NCBI RefSeq assembly: GCF_954871325.1
Contig: NC_088775.1
Span: 65,821,561-65,885,560 of the forward strand
Length of the DNA: 64,000 nt
DNA from: Gordionus sp. m RMFG-2023
Lineage: Eukaryota > Nematomorpha > Gordioida > Chordodea > Parachordodidae
Direction of reading: 5' to 3'
Shown here in pieces: positions 45,400 through 56,230 of this stretch; within the stretch, counting starts at the first letter, position 1; every line of letters starts with the position of its first letter. A program made the translations under genes and the position numbers. A model generated the notes under the pieces. It saw only the letters and a list, made by a program, of their open reading frames with translations. It was not told the origin of the DNA and did no database searches.

Positions 45400-46030
45400 C
45401 TCGTTCACTTCTTCCCCCTCTAAAATTTTTTTTTGCTTTATTGTAGAATTTTCATTTGATATTATGTTCGTTGTTTAGCCTCAGTCATATCTTTTTCATT
45501 GGTTTGTTCGTAGCTTGTTATTCTTATCGTCTAATCATTCGTTTGAACATCATCCTCACATTAGCTTGTTCATCTCGTTATTTATTATCATTTGTATTTA
45601 TCAATGTTTGTAAATAGATAATATGATCAATATATCTCGAATAAAATAATTTTGGAATAATTGAAATGATAATGGAATAAATAATTTATCGAAATCATTA
45701 GAATAAGAATAATAATTATAATTTGGGATATAGAATAATAGAATATTTTGAATTGTCGCGTTTTATATAAAGTTTTTTTTTTATTAAATTTCAATTATTT
45801 TTATTTTTAAATTTTTGAATTTTACTCCCTTAATTTTCAATTTAAACAATTTTTTTATATCATAATTTATCTTCAATTTGTTCTTTATAAAAGAATTTCT
45901 CTTTCTTCTTCCATTTTCATCATACGATCTCCATATCATATTCTTTAAAACTTTTTCAACATCAAGATATTTTTATTACCTTGCCTCTTTTTTTAATATT
46001 TTTTTTAATTTTCTTTATTTCCAAAGTTTT
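45400..46030. other. AT-rich DNA with a block resembling the 3' part of the Gypsy fossil
   Basis: In reverse, 45650-45770 shares ACGCGACAATTC-like and ATTCTATTATTCTATA-like words with 8690-8830. This may be a piece of a second fossil of the same LTR family. The similarity lies in simple sequence, so it is uncertain. Confidence 0.3.
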
Positions 46031-46031
46031 T

Positions 46032-46499
46032 TTAAATTTTTTTATTAATTATAAAAGTTTTTATTTTATTATTTTCTTTAATTTTTATTTCAATATTTTC
46101 TTTAATCACTATTATTTCTTCAATTTTTATCAAATGATTTATTTCTTTTAATTTATATGAATATATTTCGTTTTTAACATTTGGGATTAATTTACATAAT
46201 TCAATTTTATTCAAGTTTATATTATTATGTTTGACATTGAAATTTTTATTAGTATTAGATATATTATTTGATCTAGATGTTTCATTTATCTCCTTTACCT
46301 CTTTATAGTTTATAAACATTGCTTCTTCATAGCTTGAACTTCCATATTTCGGTACCATTGCTTCCATAAGCAAAAATAAATAATCTGGTAAATTAAGTAT
46401 TAAACTTAAAATATTTTTACTATCATGATATATTAAATAATCTTCTAATTTATCTATGGATTTTGTTTTATCATTATTGTCCCATATAGGTTTATTCAT
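46032..46499 (-). CDS. unrecognised ORF of 155 codons
   Basis: ATG to TAA. The first 60 residues are of mixed composition (NKPIWDNNDKTKSIDKLEDY, LILNLPDYLFLLMEAMVPKY). The remainder is rich in Asn, Ile, Lys and Glu with repeated IKEN/EIKIKENN words. I see no domain, signal peptide or membrane segment. The AT-rich codon use equals its surroundings, so part could be a chance frame, but the first half is unlike random AT sequence. It lies next to DNA that may belong to an LTR fossil, and if so would be a relic of one of its proteins. Confidence 0.35.
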   Translation of the reverse strand: MNKPIWDNNDKTKSIDKLEDYLIYHDSKNILSLILNLPDYLFLLMEAMVPKYGSSSYEEAMFINYKEVKEINETSRSNNISNTNKNFNVKHNNINLNKIELCKLIPNVKNEIYSYKLKEINHLIKIEEIIVIKENIEIKIKENNKIKTFIINKKI

Positions 46500-47725
46500 A
46501 TTTTAGATATTTTATTATTAAAATTTTTATTATATTTATTTTTAATTTTCATTTTAATCATCTCTTACGTGTTTTAGAATTAAATAAACATTCTGTAATC
46601 CTCTTTCATCCAGTTTCACCATGTTTCATTATCTAAAATTTGTCTTTGAAAAATATCTGAAAAAGTAGCTTTTCTGCCACCATGATATTTTCAAGAAAGG
46701 CACTGTCTTTTACTCTTTTTTTATTTTTTTTATCTTTATTTTACTAACACTAAAAACTATATCTATTTTACAACTATATATATAATATTCTTTTAATAAT
46801 ATTTACATTATGTACAATTTAAGGTTAGTTAAGATAAGTTATTTTAACAAGTTTTTACATATCAAAAAAAGAAAAGTACAATAAGTTTTTAAAGGTCATT
46901 CATACAAATATATTTTACAAAAAGAAAAAGTACGAAAAGATCATCTGAATATTTTTATCATTCGAAATATATATTTAACAATACTTATTTTAAAAATAAA
47001 CATTTTACCATCTCTTATATTCTTGGTGGGCAAAAATTAAGATAATGTTTAACTATTTTCAAATAATTTTTTTTATTTCCATTAATACACCAGAGCCATG
47101 TGTAAAATTATTATATGACAAACTTATGCAAAATATAAAATTATTATTAAATGGTTATAAAAATAATAAAAATTAATTTATGAAATAAAATAAGATGTTA
47201 TTTTTATTTGTTTGTTTATTTGGTACAATATGTTTTGTCTGCATGGATTGTGATAATGTCTTCTTTGGATTTATCAATATTGTGAATATTTCCTTTAGAA
47301 ATATTAAATTTTTATAACATTCTCTTTGAGTATGATGTTATAGAAATTTAATGGCCTTAATTTTTTTAATTAACGATAACTCGTAATATTTAATTTCTTA
47401 ATAATTTATTATTTGACATGAATAGTTTTTAAAGAATTATAAAATTTTATAATATAAATAAAAGAATACCACAAAACAACGAATTCACACTTTATAGAGG
47501 TCTTAATTTAATGACAAAATATTAAAAATCTTCCCACTGTTATCAAGGCATTTTCTAATAATAGTTAATAGAATTTTGGTCAAATTAGGGAGTTCCCAAA
47601 TTATCTAGATCCCAAATTAGACATGTTTAACTGGCTGCAAATAATTTATGAATAGTTGAAAGCACTTAATATATACTTACTAAGATATTTTCTCGAATTA
47701 ACTCTCATCAAGATTTCTGATTCAT
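46500..47725. other. AT-rich DNA, no gene
   Basis: Nothing recognised apart from simple sequence. Confidence 0.5.
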
Positions 47726-47734
47726 TCATAATTG

Positions 47735-48215
47735 TTTGACTGGCTATCTAGGGATGGCCTTGTCTACCTCAGAATTTTAATGAATTTGATTATACTAATA
47801 ATTTATTCACTTGATGCATTTCAGAGACCTGGCATAGGCCAAAGTTTGGGCTATCTTGGGTGCTTGGGATGGGCAATAAATATGTTTCAAAAAATAAGGG
47901 AAGGTTGGCTAGGCCCTGTTTCTTAATATAAAATCTGAGCCAGGTTGTTGCGATTTAAAAAAATTAGATCTTGTTGGTAAATAATATAATAGTGCATATA
48001 ATATTAATTTACTCTTATATAACTTAATTTACCTTTGACACTGCAAATTATTCAAAATAACAAATTAATTTTAAAAATTCTGGATTGAACATTAAAATAT
48101 TAAAAATAAACCCCTGAGCCAATCCAAACTTTTTAAAAATATACCAGACTAGGCATGAATATAATTTTTTTTCCAAATACAAGCTGGGCCATGCAGTAGA
48201 TGTAGATGTAGGCCC
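47735..48215. repeat. GC-richer patch with GGCC-type repeats, possible degraded hAT
   Basis: CAGAGACCTGGCATAGGCC at 47824 begins like the element at 13618 (CAGAGACCTGCAG followed by GGCC repeats). TTGGCTAGGCCC, CAAGCTGGGCCATG and GTAGGCCCC follow. It could be an old relative of that element. The open frame at 47732-47926 across it is probably chance. Confidence 0.35.
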
Positions 48216-48663
48216 CTTTGCAAATCTTTTGTCTATTTAATTGGTTTAGTTTTCACTAATAGTAGCCTCAGAATGTAGGCATTATAGCCATGATATGTCC
48301 TCATTTGTGGGAGCTACGTAAATGGAGATGACAAGTTTAAGTACATGCAATATATATTTATGGTTGATTTTATCTGAAATTATTACATTATGCGTTAATT
48401 CATTAGAACAGTTTTCATTGTTTGTTCACAAAGTAAACCAATGGAAGAGCAAAGTCGTTTTTTAATAATAAGGTGTGAGTGTGATATAATCTACTGACTA
48501 AATAACACAAAAATATGTCTTAGCATATGCCATTTTTCAGCCTTAATTTTACAGTTAGTGTAAAATTTCTGAGAAAAAGCCAGCTATATTTTTTAAATAA
48601 TGTATAAGCATTTTTATATAGAAATTTAAAGATTTATTTTTATAATAAGAATATAATGCCTAC

Positions 48664-48909
48664 TAGGGATGTACTAATATTTTTTAACGGATCGGGCTAT
48701 TTCATCCTATTTAAAATATCAATTATCGGCCCATATTATAAAATTTTCTGATCCCATCCTATAAAATGGCGTCTTCATTTAAAAAAAATTCTATATTATT
48801 AAAATAATTATATTTAAATTTTTTTAATTATTCATTTAAATATTTATTTCAAACTTCATAATATATTTGTTTATTACTTATTTTGCTTCAAAAAATGGTA
48901 TCGGTGCAC
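48664..48909. mobile_element. possible hAT MITE (TAGGGATGTAC end)
   Basis: TAGGGATGTACTAATA at the left resembles a common hAT end (TAGGGATGCACCGATA), and ATGGTATCGGTGCAC at the right resembles its reverse. Flanks ATGCCTAC and CTGCTTAC agree at 6 of 8 positions. Both ends are degraded. Confidence 0.45.
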
Positions 48910-49499
48910 CTGCTTACAGTTAGTGTTGTTAATTTGCTTTGTCGTAAAATTTACGACTCAGTTTGGTGCTCAGACCTGCTCTGAGCACGAACCCGGAGCA
49001 CAGACACGTGGTTTAGACTCGGGGTTCAGGTGAATTATGTAATTCCAAATAGTTTAAATAAAAATTGTTTACCAAAAATATAGAAACAGCAAAATGTAAT
49101 ACGTTTTCTGGTGTTAGATAGTAAAGCCCTGCAAGCAACTCAGCTTAGGGTTAAATTTTTTTTTATTTGGGACCATCTATGGCTAGATATTAAAGAAAAT
49201 GGATTAAAATGAGTTAATATGTTGGTTAGTCGAACGATTATTTCCAGCTAATACTATCCTATTTCAGAATTAGATATGAACTTTCTGGCCGGATTTGTTT
49301 AATTTTATCGCTATTTTTTAAACACGTATTGATTTTTTTTCTTATTTTAGAAAATGATAGACATTTGATAACATTAGTTCCTAAATTCGGCAAGATTGTG
49401 AATGGGATATTTAAAATATTGGATCATTTTTATAGAGGGGGGGGGGTTATAAACAAGTCTGAAGTCAAAATATATAAAATCTTCAATTTACACTTTTTA

Positions 49500-49625
49500 T
49501 CAGGGAACCAAACTGAAACGAATATCGGTTCCGTTCATCAGGTTCGGATATAAATAACGGTTCAAGGTTCAGGTTCGGTTAAAAAATAAAAATATCGGTT
49601 CTATTCGACCCTAAAAACTGGTTTG
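49500..49625. repeat. GGTTCGG-type subterminal repeats of a second hAT
   Basis: ATATCGGTTCCGTTCATCAG, GGTTCAGGTTCGGTT and similar words match the subterminal zones of the element at 6460-8121. Together with the VPAT..VSVERFF fragments at 49.9 and 50.3 kb this is a second, rearranged copy of that family. Confidence 0.6.
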
Positions 49626-49857
49626 AAAACTTTTGTATTCAAACTTACATTTGAATTATGTATAGGGAAGAATATTTTTTATTTCATCATTAAAATAAAA
49701 AACACATGCATTAAATCTTCATTTTTATTAATTGCACGTTATAAAATAATATTTAATTTATAAATATAACAAATAAATATCAATGATTAATTTTAATATG
49801 AACAATATTTAACTTATTTACTTATTTTTTTTATTAAGCCGCATAATTAATATATTT

Positions 49858-50400
49858 TCATGATTTGTCTCACTCAACATCTATAAGGAGATAGTATAAA
49901 TTTAAATGTTGAAAAATCTTTCCACACTAACATGGGTAGCCGGCACTGCCAGGATATCAGATTTGATGTGTCATTTATAATACTAAATGTAAATTTTATA
50001 TATTGGATTTAGTGTTGTTAAATGGCTCGTTTTGAGCCGATTTTTAAAAACGGCTAACTCAATATTTCGTCCAGAAAAATATTACGCAAGCCTCAAGATT
50101 TTGCTCATAGAAGGAACAAAGGTCTAGGCATACATTATTGAAATCTCAAGACTTAGGAAATATTTATCTGGCTAAAATATTGAGTTAGTTTAAAACGAGC
50201 CATTTAACAACACTAGATGATAATATCTAGAGAAAAATTAAATCCAATATATAAAATTTACATATAGTATTATAAATGACACATCAAATCTGATATCCTG
50301 GCAGTGCCGGCTACCCATGTTAGTGTGGAAAGATTTTTCAACATTTAAATTTATACTATCTCCTTATAGATGTTGAGTGAGACAAATCATAAACTTTGCC
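49858..50400. repeat. palindrome of a hAT C-terminal fragment around a MITE
   Basis: 49858-50009 and 50241-50395 are inverted copies of each other (ACATGGGTAGCCGGCACTGC against GCAGTGCCGGCTACCCATGT), almost perfect. On the + strand of the right arm the frame AVPATHVSVERFF is the hAT dimerisation motif, and further bases read LSETNH after two stops. At the centre sits the MITE 50010-50215. Confidence 0.9.
50010..50215. mobile_element. 206-bp hAT MITE, ends TAGTGTTGTTAAATGGCTCG
   Basis: Ends TAGTGTTGTTAAATGGCTCG and CGAGCCATTTAACAACACTA are a perfect 20-bp inverted repeat. AATATTGAGTTAG and CTAACTCAATATT extend the foldback. The flanks ATTGGATT and GATGATAA do not match, so no target duplication is seen. 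Confidence 0.9.
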
Positions 50401-50733
50401 ATAATTATCCTCAACAATCAGCATGCGTTTTTTAAAATATTTTTAAAGTTTTTTATTAATTATTATTTTTTTTATTTCACTATAATTTTAAAAAATTATT
50501 TCCGTTTCATTAATACAAATTAAAACGCCTTCATATTAACGGATTCTTCGGCAAGCGCCTGAAGATTGAGCCGAGTTAGCCTGTATTTAGCCGTTAACCC
50601 ACATTTGTTTAATAAGTATCAGTCATAATTTTTATAAACTTTATTTACAACATTTTTAAAATATTTTAAGCTTATAGATGAATCCTATATTTTTTAAATC
50701 TACCTTTATTTATAAAATCTTTTTTAATATAGC

Positions 50734-51084
50734 TTACTTTATGCAATTTTTTTCAAGAACGTTGGGGCGATTCTCCCATTCAGATACTGTATAATGTTTT
50801 AGAGTTTCTCTGGAATTCCAGAGACAAAGAAAACACGAATGCTTGATGTAGCCTAACTGAAGGCCCGTCAGGATTGCGATCATGTGGAGATCGCTGCATA
50901 TCCTAAATTCGTAAATGGAGTATTTTATTTTTGACAATAAATATTTCATATTTTCATATGATTCATTTAACTGGTTAGAATAGGCGATGGGAATTGATGG
51001 CTTAGAATTTCCGTTATGAAGCAAAACTGCTTTCAAGCTGTTTTTGCTTGAATCGATGAACAAGCGCCATTCATCGGGCACCAA
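50734..51084 (-). CDS. ORF of an uncharacterised invertebrate family (PDEWRLFIDSSK..LKAVLLHNGN)
   Basis: 116 codons. VPDEWRLFIDSSKNSLKAVL, HNGNSKPSIPIAYS, then LLSKIKYSIYEFRICSDLHM, then HSCFLCLWNSRETLKHY and EWENRPNVLEKN. From memory, this order with FxCxLCxWDSR is shared by long, uncharacterised proteins repeated in many invertebrate genomes. The CxxC followed by WNSR could hold zinc; no enzyme motif is evident. Upstream (minus, to about 51240) other frames give RTSHRFRGA and NLGQLFLQL, fitting the start of the family, so the gene is broken at its 5' end, and it is truncated at the 3' end. It lies within the 4.2-kb hAT element as nested or captured DNA. Confidence 0.65.
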   Translation of the reverse strand: MVPDEWRLFIDSSKNSLKAVLLHNGNSKPSIPIAYSNQLNESYENMKYLLSKIKYSIYEFRICSDLHMIAILTGLQLGYIKHSCFLCLWNSRETLKHYTVSEWENRPNVLEKNCIK

Positions 51085-51249
51085 TTCAATATTAAGTTGT
51101 AAAAAAAGTTGACCTAGATTGTTGGAATAGTATAAAAAAATTTCGTAAGAGAATAAATTTTTAAACTATGCTCCACGGAATCGGTGTGAAGTTCGAACTC
51201 CATTTTTTAAAATCATTAAGCCTTAAGGCTACGGACTTTCTTTTTGAAA

Positions 51250-52150
51250 GTTGTAAATTTTTGGTTATGTCATCGGCATTAATTTTTTGTAGAATATTAT
51301 ATAAGTAGGGAATTTGAATAATATTTAAAATCCAATTTTAAAAAAAAATTAATGAAAGAAATTAAATGTTTATGAAAAATTAAGCGCGAAAAAAAATAAT
51401 TCTTCTCCTTTCTTCCTACTTATGCATTATTATTTATTGCCCATACTACGGGTTCAAGGTACTCCATTGGAAAATCATATATTTTTAAATTGATTAAAAA
51501 AACAAATATTCTTAAATACATCTAAAAAAGATAAATATTAATAAAAAAAATATAAAAAAAATTACCAATTATTGCATTTTAAATGAATTCTTCAAAAATG
51601 CTCAATTCAAAAAGTGTACAAATTAAAAAAGTGGGTACAGATATCTGATTTTGGTATAAATTGATCATAAATGCATAAAATATTACTAAATACAACTAAA
51701 AAAGATAAATATTACCTTAATTTTGCTTTAAAAATGCTTTATGCAGAGAAAATTCAATAAAGTACAAATTAAAAAGTTCGAAAATATCTGAAACCGACTT
51801 TTTTAATTTATAGATTTTGGTTGAATTTTCATGGCATAGAATACTTCTGAAATAATTAGAATTAATATATAATCTTGAGCATATTTGAGCAAAATTATAT
51901 AAAATTTTTCTTCTAAAGTTAATAATTTTCATAGGAATTTAAATTGAAAACTTAAGACCCCCAAAACGAAATCTTTACCATTCTTCTCAAAAACCAATCG
52001 ATAAAAAATTAGTAAATTTATAAAGAAATATAAGTTTAACACTGTCACCAATTTTCAGGGATTTTTATTCGATACTTTTTGAAATATATCCATATAAAGA
52101 CCTAAATTTTACCATTTTTGAGATTTCGAAAAGTTGCCTTTATACGGTAA
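51250..52150. other. AT-rich interior of the 4.2-kb element
   Basis: No gene recognised. A loose repeat (CTAAAAAAGATAAATATTA near 51522 and 51698) is present. Confidence 0.4.
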
Positions 52151-52154
52151 TATT

Positions 52155-52522
52155 TTTAAAACTTGACGTGTAGGGAAAATTTGGAAAACGGATTCGAACT
52201 CAGCGTCAAATTCTGCACCAAAACTTGTTTTTATTTTCTTCTCCCATTTTTCTTGTCACACAGTGTTATAATAAGGAAGGTTTGCTGCAAAAATTAATAT
52301 ATTTTTATTTGTAGGGATCATTAGAACCGAAGTTATAAACCTTCAAAAAGTGCTAAAAATAACCTTTTTGGCCACTTTAACCTAAAATAAATAAAAAACC
52401 TGACGTGCTAGAAAAAACTGACAGCGGATTTAGAATATGTATAAAAAACTGTCTTAAAACATGTTTATTTTATTTTCTCCCAAAAAATCAAGTCGAAATT
52501 TGTCACACAGTGTAATTAGAAT
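52155..52522. repeat. two diverged copies of a TGTCACACAGTGT-ended block
   Basis: 52157-52283 and 52395-52520 share CTTGACGTG/CCTGACGTG starts, a GGATT core, TTATTTTCTCCCA and TTGTCACACAGTGTAAT ends. Function unknown. Confidence 0.65.
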
Positions 52523-52535
52523 GCATAATACTATT

Positions 52536-52948
52536 CAGTGGCGTAGCTACGGGGGTGGTTTTCGGGTTTGGACCCCTCCCAGAGCAAATTTTTTTTTAGA
52601 TTATACGTTCAAAAGACTTAAAAGTGACTTTGTATCAAATAAATACCATTAATATTTATATTTTTCTGGTTTTGATGTTTGTGAAAGGATATTATATTAC
52701 TATTGAATTTATTCTGGGTAGTATTATTATAAAGTCATTGAGAATAATCTACTAAATTATAATAACATTATTCATGCATTTAAAAATATTTATATATATT
52801 GTCGAAGATGTGGTTATGATTTTTAAGATAAACCCGGCCGAAGGCCGGGCAAAAAGGCCGAAGGCCCGTTAAAGGGGTCTGGGGGCGAAGCCCCCTGGAT
52901 TTTATATGTATGGACCCCCTCTAAGTAAAATTCCTAGCTACGCCACTG
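52536..52948. mobile_element. hAT-type MITE with CAGTGGCGTAGCTACG ends
   Basis: Ends CAGTGGCGTAGCTACGGGGG and TTCCTAGCTACGCCACTG are inverted. Flanks ATACTATT and ATAAGATT agree at 6 of 8. It holds a GC-rich hairpin zone (CCGGCCGAAGGCCGGGC and GGGGGCGAAGCCCCC). 413 bp, no coding capacity; nested in the 4.2-kb element. Confidence 0.8.
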
Positions 52949-53244
52949 ATAAGATTTAAGATTAGTAAATGAGATTTGTTTTTTCATAGTTTTCGTTTAT
53001 CTGAACCCTTGGTCTAAAGAGAGGTCTGAATCCCGAGTTTAAACCACCGGTTTGTGCTCGGGGTTCGTGCTCAGAGCTGGTTTAGTCGATTTTTAGACCC
53101 AAACTTCGGGTCTGAGCTTTACACAACCAATTAAGAACACTACCTACAGTTTCCTAATTCATATTTACTTTAGCATTTTTACTAATAGAAATTTATTTAT
53201 AAAGATTTAATTGAATCACAATAAAAAATATATTGCTTACACTC

Positions 53245-53408
53245 TAGTGGCTTCACTAGTCTTTACAATTTTAGGGAGCTCAACTTTAAGAAAATATTTT
53301 TAAAAAATGTCTTTTTTAGGGAATATCCTCTAAAAATTTTAAGTGCCCTTAAAATTTTTCAGAGGGTAGCCCCTGCGCTCCCCTTCCCCCTAACCAGGGA
53401 TGCTACTG
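53245..53408. mobile_element. short hAT-type MITE with 7/8 target duplication
   Basis: Ends TAGTGGCTTCACTAG and CCAGGGATGCTACTG are a degraded inverted pair. Flanks TTACACTC and CTACACTC. 164 bp. Confidence 0.65.
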
Positions 53409-53416
53409 CTACACTC

Positions 53417-56039
53417 TTAATGTATTTTTACATTATGTTTATACTTTTCAGCGCAGTTATTGCATTTAAAAAATATCCTTTAAAACGTGTCTTCAATCTT
53501 TTACAGTTAGTATAAATAATTTACAGAAAAAATCTAGAGCTATATTTAAATATAAAATTAACATTTTTACAAATAAAAATTTATATAATGATTACTCGTT
53601 ATTCGAAGATATGTCTCCTAATTCATTTTTACACATTTAGATTAAAAATATTGAATAGAAATAAATGTTTTCTCAAATAATGTAATCAAATCTTAAAAGA
53701 ATTTAATAAAATTAGCATAGTAACAATGGTAAAACTAATCAGCACTGTTTACAGATACATATATAATATTTTAATGGTCATGTTTTTCACCATAGAATCT
53801 TAATATCTAAAAATTTTTTTTTATGAAAGCACATTTTCTTTGTTATTGTTATATTGCGTTGTGATCTTGTTGATATTCTTTGAGTTGATATGTCTCATTT
53901 TGTCTGTATTATTCAAATAAGTCATTTATATCTCATTATCATATCAAAAAGATAACATCTAATAAAAATGTTATATCAATATTTGGAAATATATTAATAT
54001 TTTGCTAGTCAATAATATATTTTTACTATGAATTTTTAGAATAACATAATCCTGAAGAATACTGAATAAAAAAATTAAAAAAATATTCATTTCAGCAATA
54101 TTAAAATTATAGACCAAATAAGTATTTAAATTTTAAACCAATCAAGAAGGATGTTACCAACAGAGACCTTATGTAAAATTGATTATTTTGCCAAATTTTT
54201 GAAGAGGCTGTAGACTTATTTTGTGAGAACACAAGTTCAAATCTCGTAGATTTTTTAAATGAAAATTAAAATATAAAACCGACTTTGAGATACTATTTAA
54301 TTAAAAACAATTGTATAATATGATTAACTCTCTAAAGTAACTAGTTAATGAACTATTCTTGGGTGGTTAATGAAGGTTTTACTGTTATTTTGCATTTGAC
54401 TAATAATATATCTGCTTCAAATAAAATATCTGGTTCAGGCCATTTTAATGTTTCTCTAAGGGCACTTAAAATAAAGTATAACCTTTTTGAAGTATGGATA
54501 TTGGATACATAACAATTCATGAAAACTTTTATTTAAAAAAAAAATTTTTTATAATTTTATAAATAATTTATATTTTTGGCTACAGTGGTGACTGCCCTCC
54601 TATTTTCTCCGCCCCGCCCCTTCCGCTGGTTACGCGTCTGATATATTATTTTCAATTGTTAAGGAAAATAGCATCCTATAAATCAGATAGATTTTTCATC
54701 AGATATTTAGACCAACTCAACTCAGGTTCTCTTCCATTTTATGATAATCTTAAACTAAATAACATAATAATGAGTTAAAATTTTTAAAAAGTCAGTCATT
54801 ATATTTTCCAATGAATTATTTTACAATATTTAAAAATAAATTATTCGAATTGAATACGAATAGTAAATTATTTAATTCATACTAGTAAATTAAATAAAAT
54901 AAAGTATGAAATCTTAATTGTATTTAAGATTTCAGAGAAAATCGTCTATTTTAAATGAAACGAATTAATACAACTAAAAAAATGAGGCAAATAATCTAAA
55001 GTATTATTTAACAAAGAAACGCGTAGTAAAGATTTGAGAGTATAATAAAAAAAAATTAATATTATTTATTAATAAATAAAAATTAGGTCCAAACCAGCTC
55101 TTGGAAATTTAAAATGGTTTTCTTTGGCCATGCCCGGCCCACAAATTTTTCCCGGTCCGTAAAATAATTTTGCCAAGTTACCCGGCTATAATTTTTTATG
55201 TAAGAAAAAGGCATATTTACTTAATTCTAAGCATAAAAAAATTTGCCAACTTCCCGGCCCATAAAAATATTTTGCAAAAGTGCCTGTCTATCCTGATTAT
55301 CCTTTTACCCGGCTTCTCGCCGACCTTTAATTCAAGTTTTATAAATATAATATATAAGATTACCCAGTCTATAAACTGAAAAAAAATACATAATATTAAA
55401 TTACAATTCTAATAAAAATTTATAAGTATATTCCGAAAAAAAAATATATGGTGGAACAAATGACAATTAATTTGATTTTTTCAAATTTTTATTTATCATT
55501 GAGAATGTTAACAAGTGCTATTGAATTTTAACGTGGACTGTAAAATTTTGGTGGATATTTTACTAATTTTGAAATTTCGGGATAATTTGGAAAAAGAAAT
55601 TTCAATGCGGTTTAAAGGAAAAATTGTGAGAGCCTCCCTCACATGGGGGTTAGGGAGACCGGTGTTAGAGGAATAGTTTTAAATATATCAATCTAGAGTA
55701 TTAATTAGGGAATATTTTAATAATATACTATCATTAGCAAATTTAGATAAAAAAATTATTGCAAATGTTAATTTATCTAATATTTGCTCATTTTTTAATC
55801 GAAATTTACTTTTATTTGCAGATAACTTAAATAATAAATCTTTTTTAAAAATCCATATGGATGAGGAGAAAAGATCTAATCCTTAAACCCCCCCCCCCTC
55901 TTCCATAGTTATGGTCCTCTATCTGTATAATTTAATTTATTGGGCTTGATAAGTTAGAATTGTGAAACAATTTATATGTTTACATTTTAATTTATATATG
56001 TGTTTAAGTTTTTATTTATAATATGTTTTTAATTTAAAG
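53417..56039. other. intron-like AT-rich DNA upstream of the MOB2-like exon
   Basis: Contains a degraded element end GGTTACGCGTCTG at 54649 and a patch of CCCGGCCCA-type repeats at 55125-55335 (ends of decayed elements). A short frame at 55725-55885 (LSNICSFFNRNLLLFADN) is of unknown meaning. It probably includes the intron before the exon at 56040. Confidence 0.45.
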
Positions 56040-56230
56040 AAAATCCAAGAAAAAAGACAAAGAACAAAATTACTTAGAAAATTTGCAACATATAGGAAGC
56101 ATCAAAAACAAACTACCTCTATATCTTGAGCCATGTAATTGTACTACAGCATTTCTTTCTGTTTCTGAGATAAAGGAATTAGTATTTTTACCACCTGGCA
56201 TTAATCCTAAAGAATGGATAGCACTTCATA
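56040..56230 (+). CDS. Mob2: internal exon of a MOB2-like kinase activator gene
   Basis: Acceptor TTTTTAATTTAAAG|, donor CATA|GTAATT. One split base, 63 codons, one split base. The frame reads KSKKKDKEQ, then LPLYLEPCNCTTAFLS, then EIKELVFLPPGINPKEWIAL and H. MOB2 proteins read YLEPEHT....F..KELV.LP..I.LNEWLASNT here, so order and spacing agree. YLEP sets MOB2 apart from MOB1/MOB3. The split codon A|.. would give the expected threonine. MOB2 binds the N-terminal region of NDR/LATS-family kinases in the cytoplasm and nucleus. Neither the first exon nor the next (starting FF..IN..Y) was found. The rest of the window to the right is probably intron. This is the best host gene in the window. Confidence 0.78.

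Larger units (their letters stand above)
48921..53142. mobile_element. 4.2-kb hAT element with GTGCTCnGAGCAC ends, 7/8 target duplication
   Basis: Left end TAGTGTTGTTAATTTGC, right end AATTAAGAACACTA. Terminal repeats of about 140 bp share GCTCTGAGCACGAACCC, GGAGCACAGAC/CGAGCACAAAC and GTGGTTTAGACTCGGG words in inverse order. Flanking octamers CTTACAGT (48913-48920) and CCTACAGT (53143-53150). Inside are a GGTTCGG-type hAT remnant, a palindrome of a hAT C-terminus around a MITE, an ORF of the WRLFIDSS family, a local duplication and a second MITE. Its own transposase is not recognised. Confidence 0.88.

Noticed and set aside
46032-46499. Naming the 155-codon ORF as a known element protein
   Set aside because: Its position near possible LTR-fossil DNA is suggestive, but no residue pattern supports a family.
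47732-47926. Open frame of 64 codons with several Trp and Gly
   Set aside because: It crosses a GGCC-repeat patch that looks like a decayed element, and no domain is visible.
54180-54270. tRNA-like B box (AAGTTCAAATCTCGTAG)
   Set aside because: No A box, no acceptor stem and an imperfect T stem; taken as chance, at most a worn SINE.
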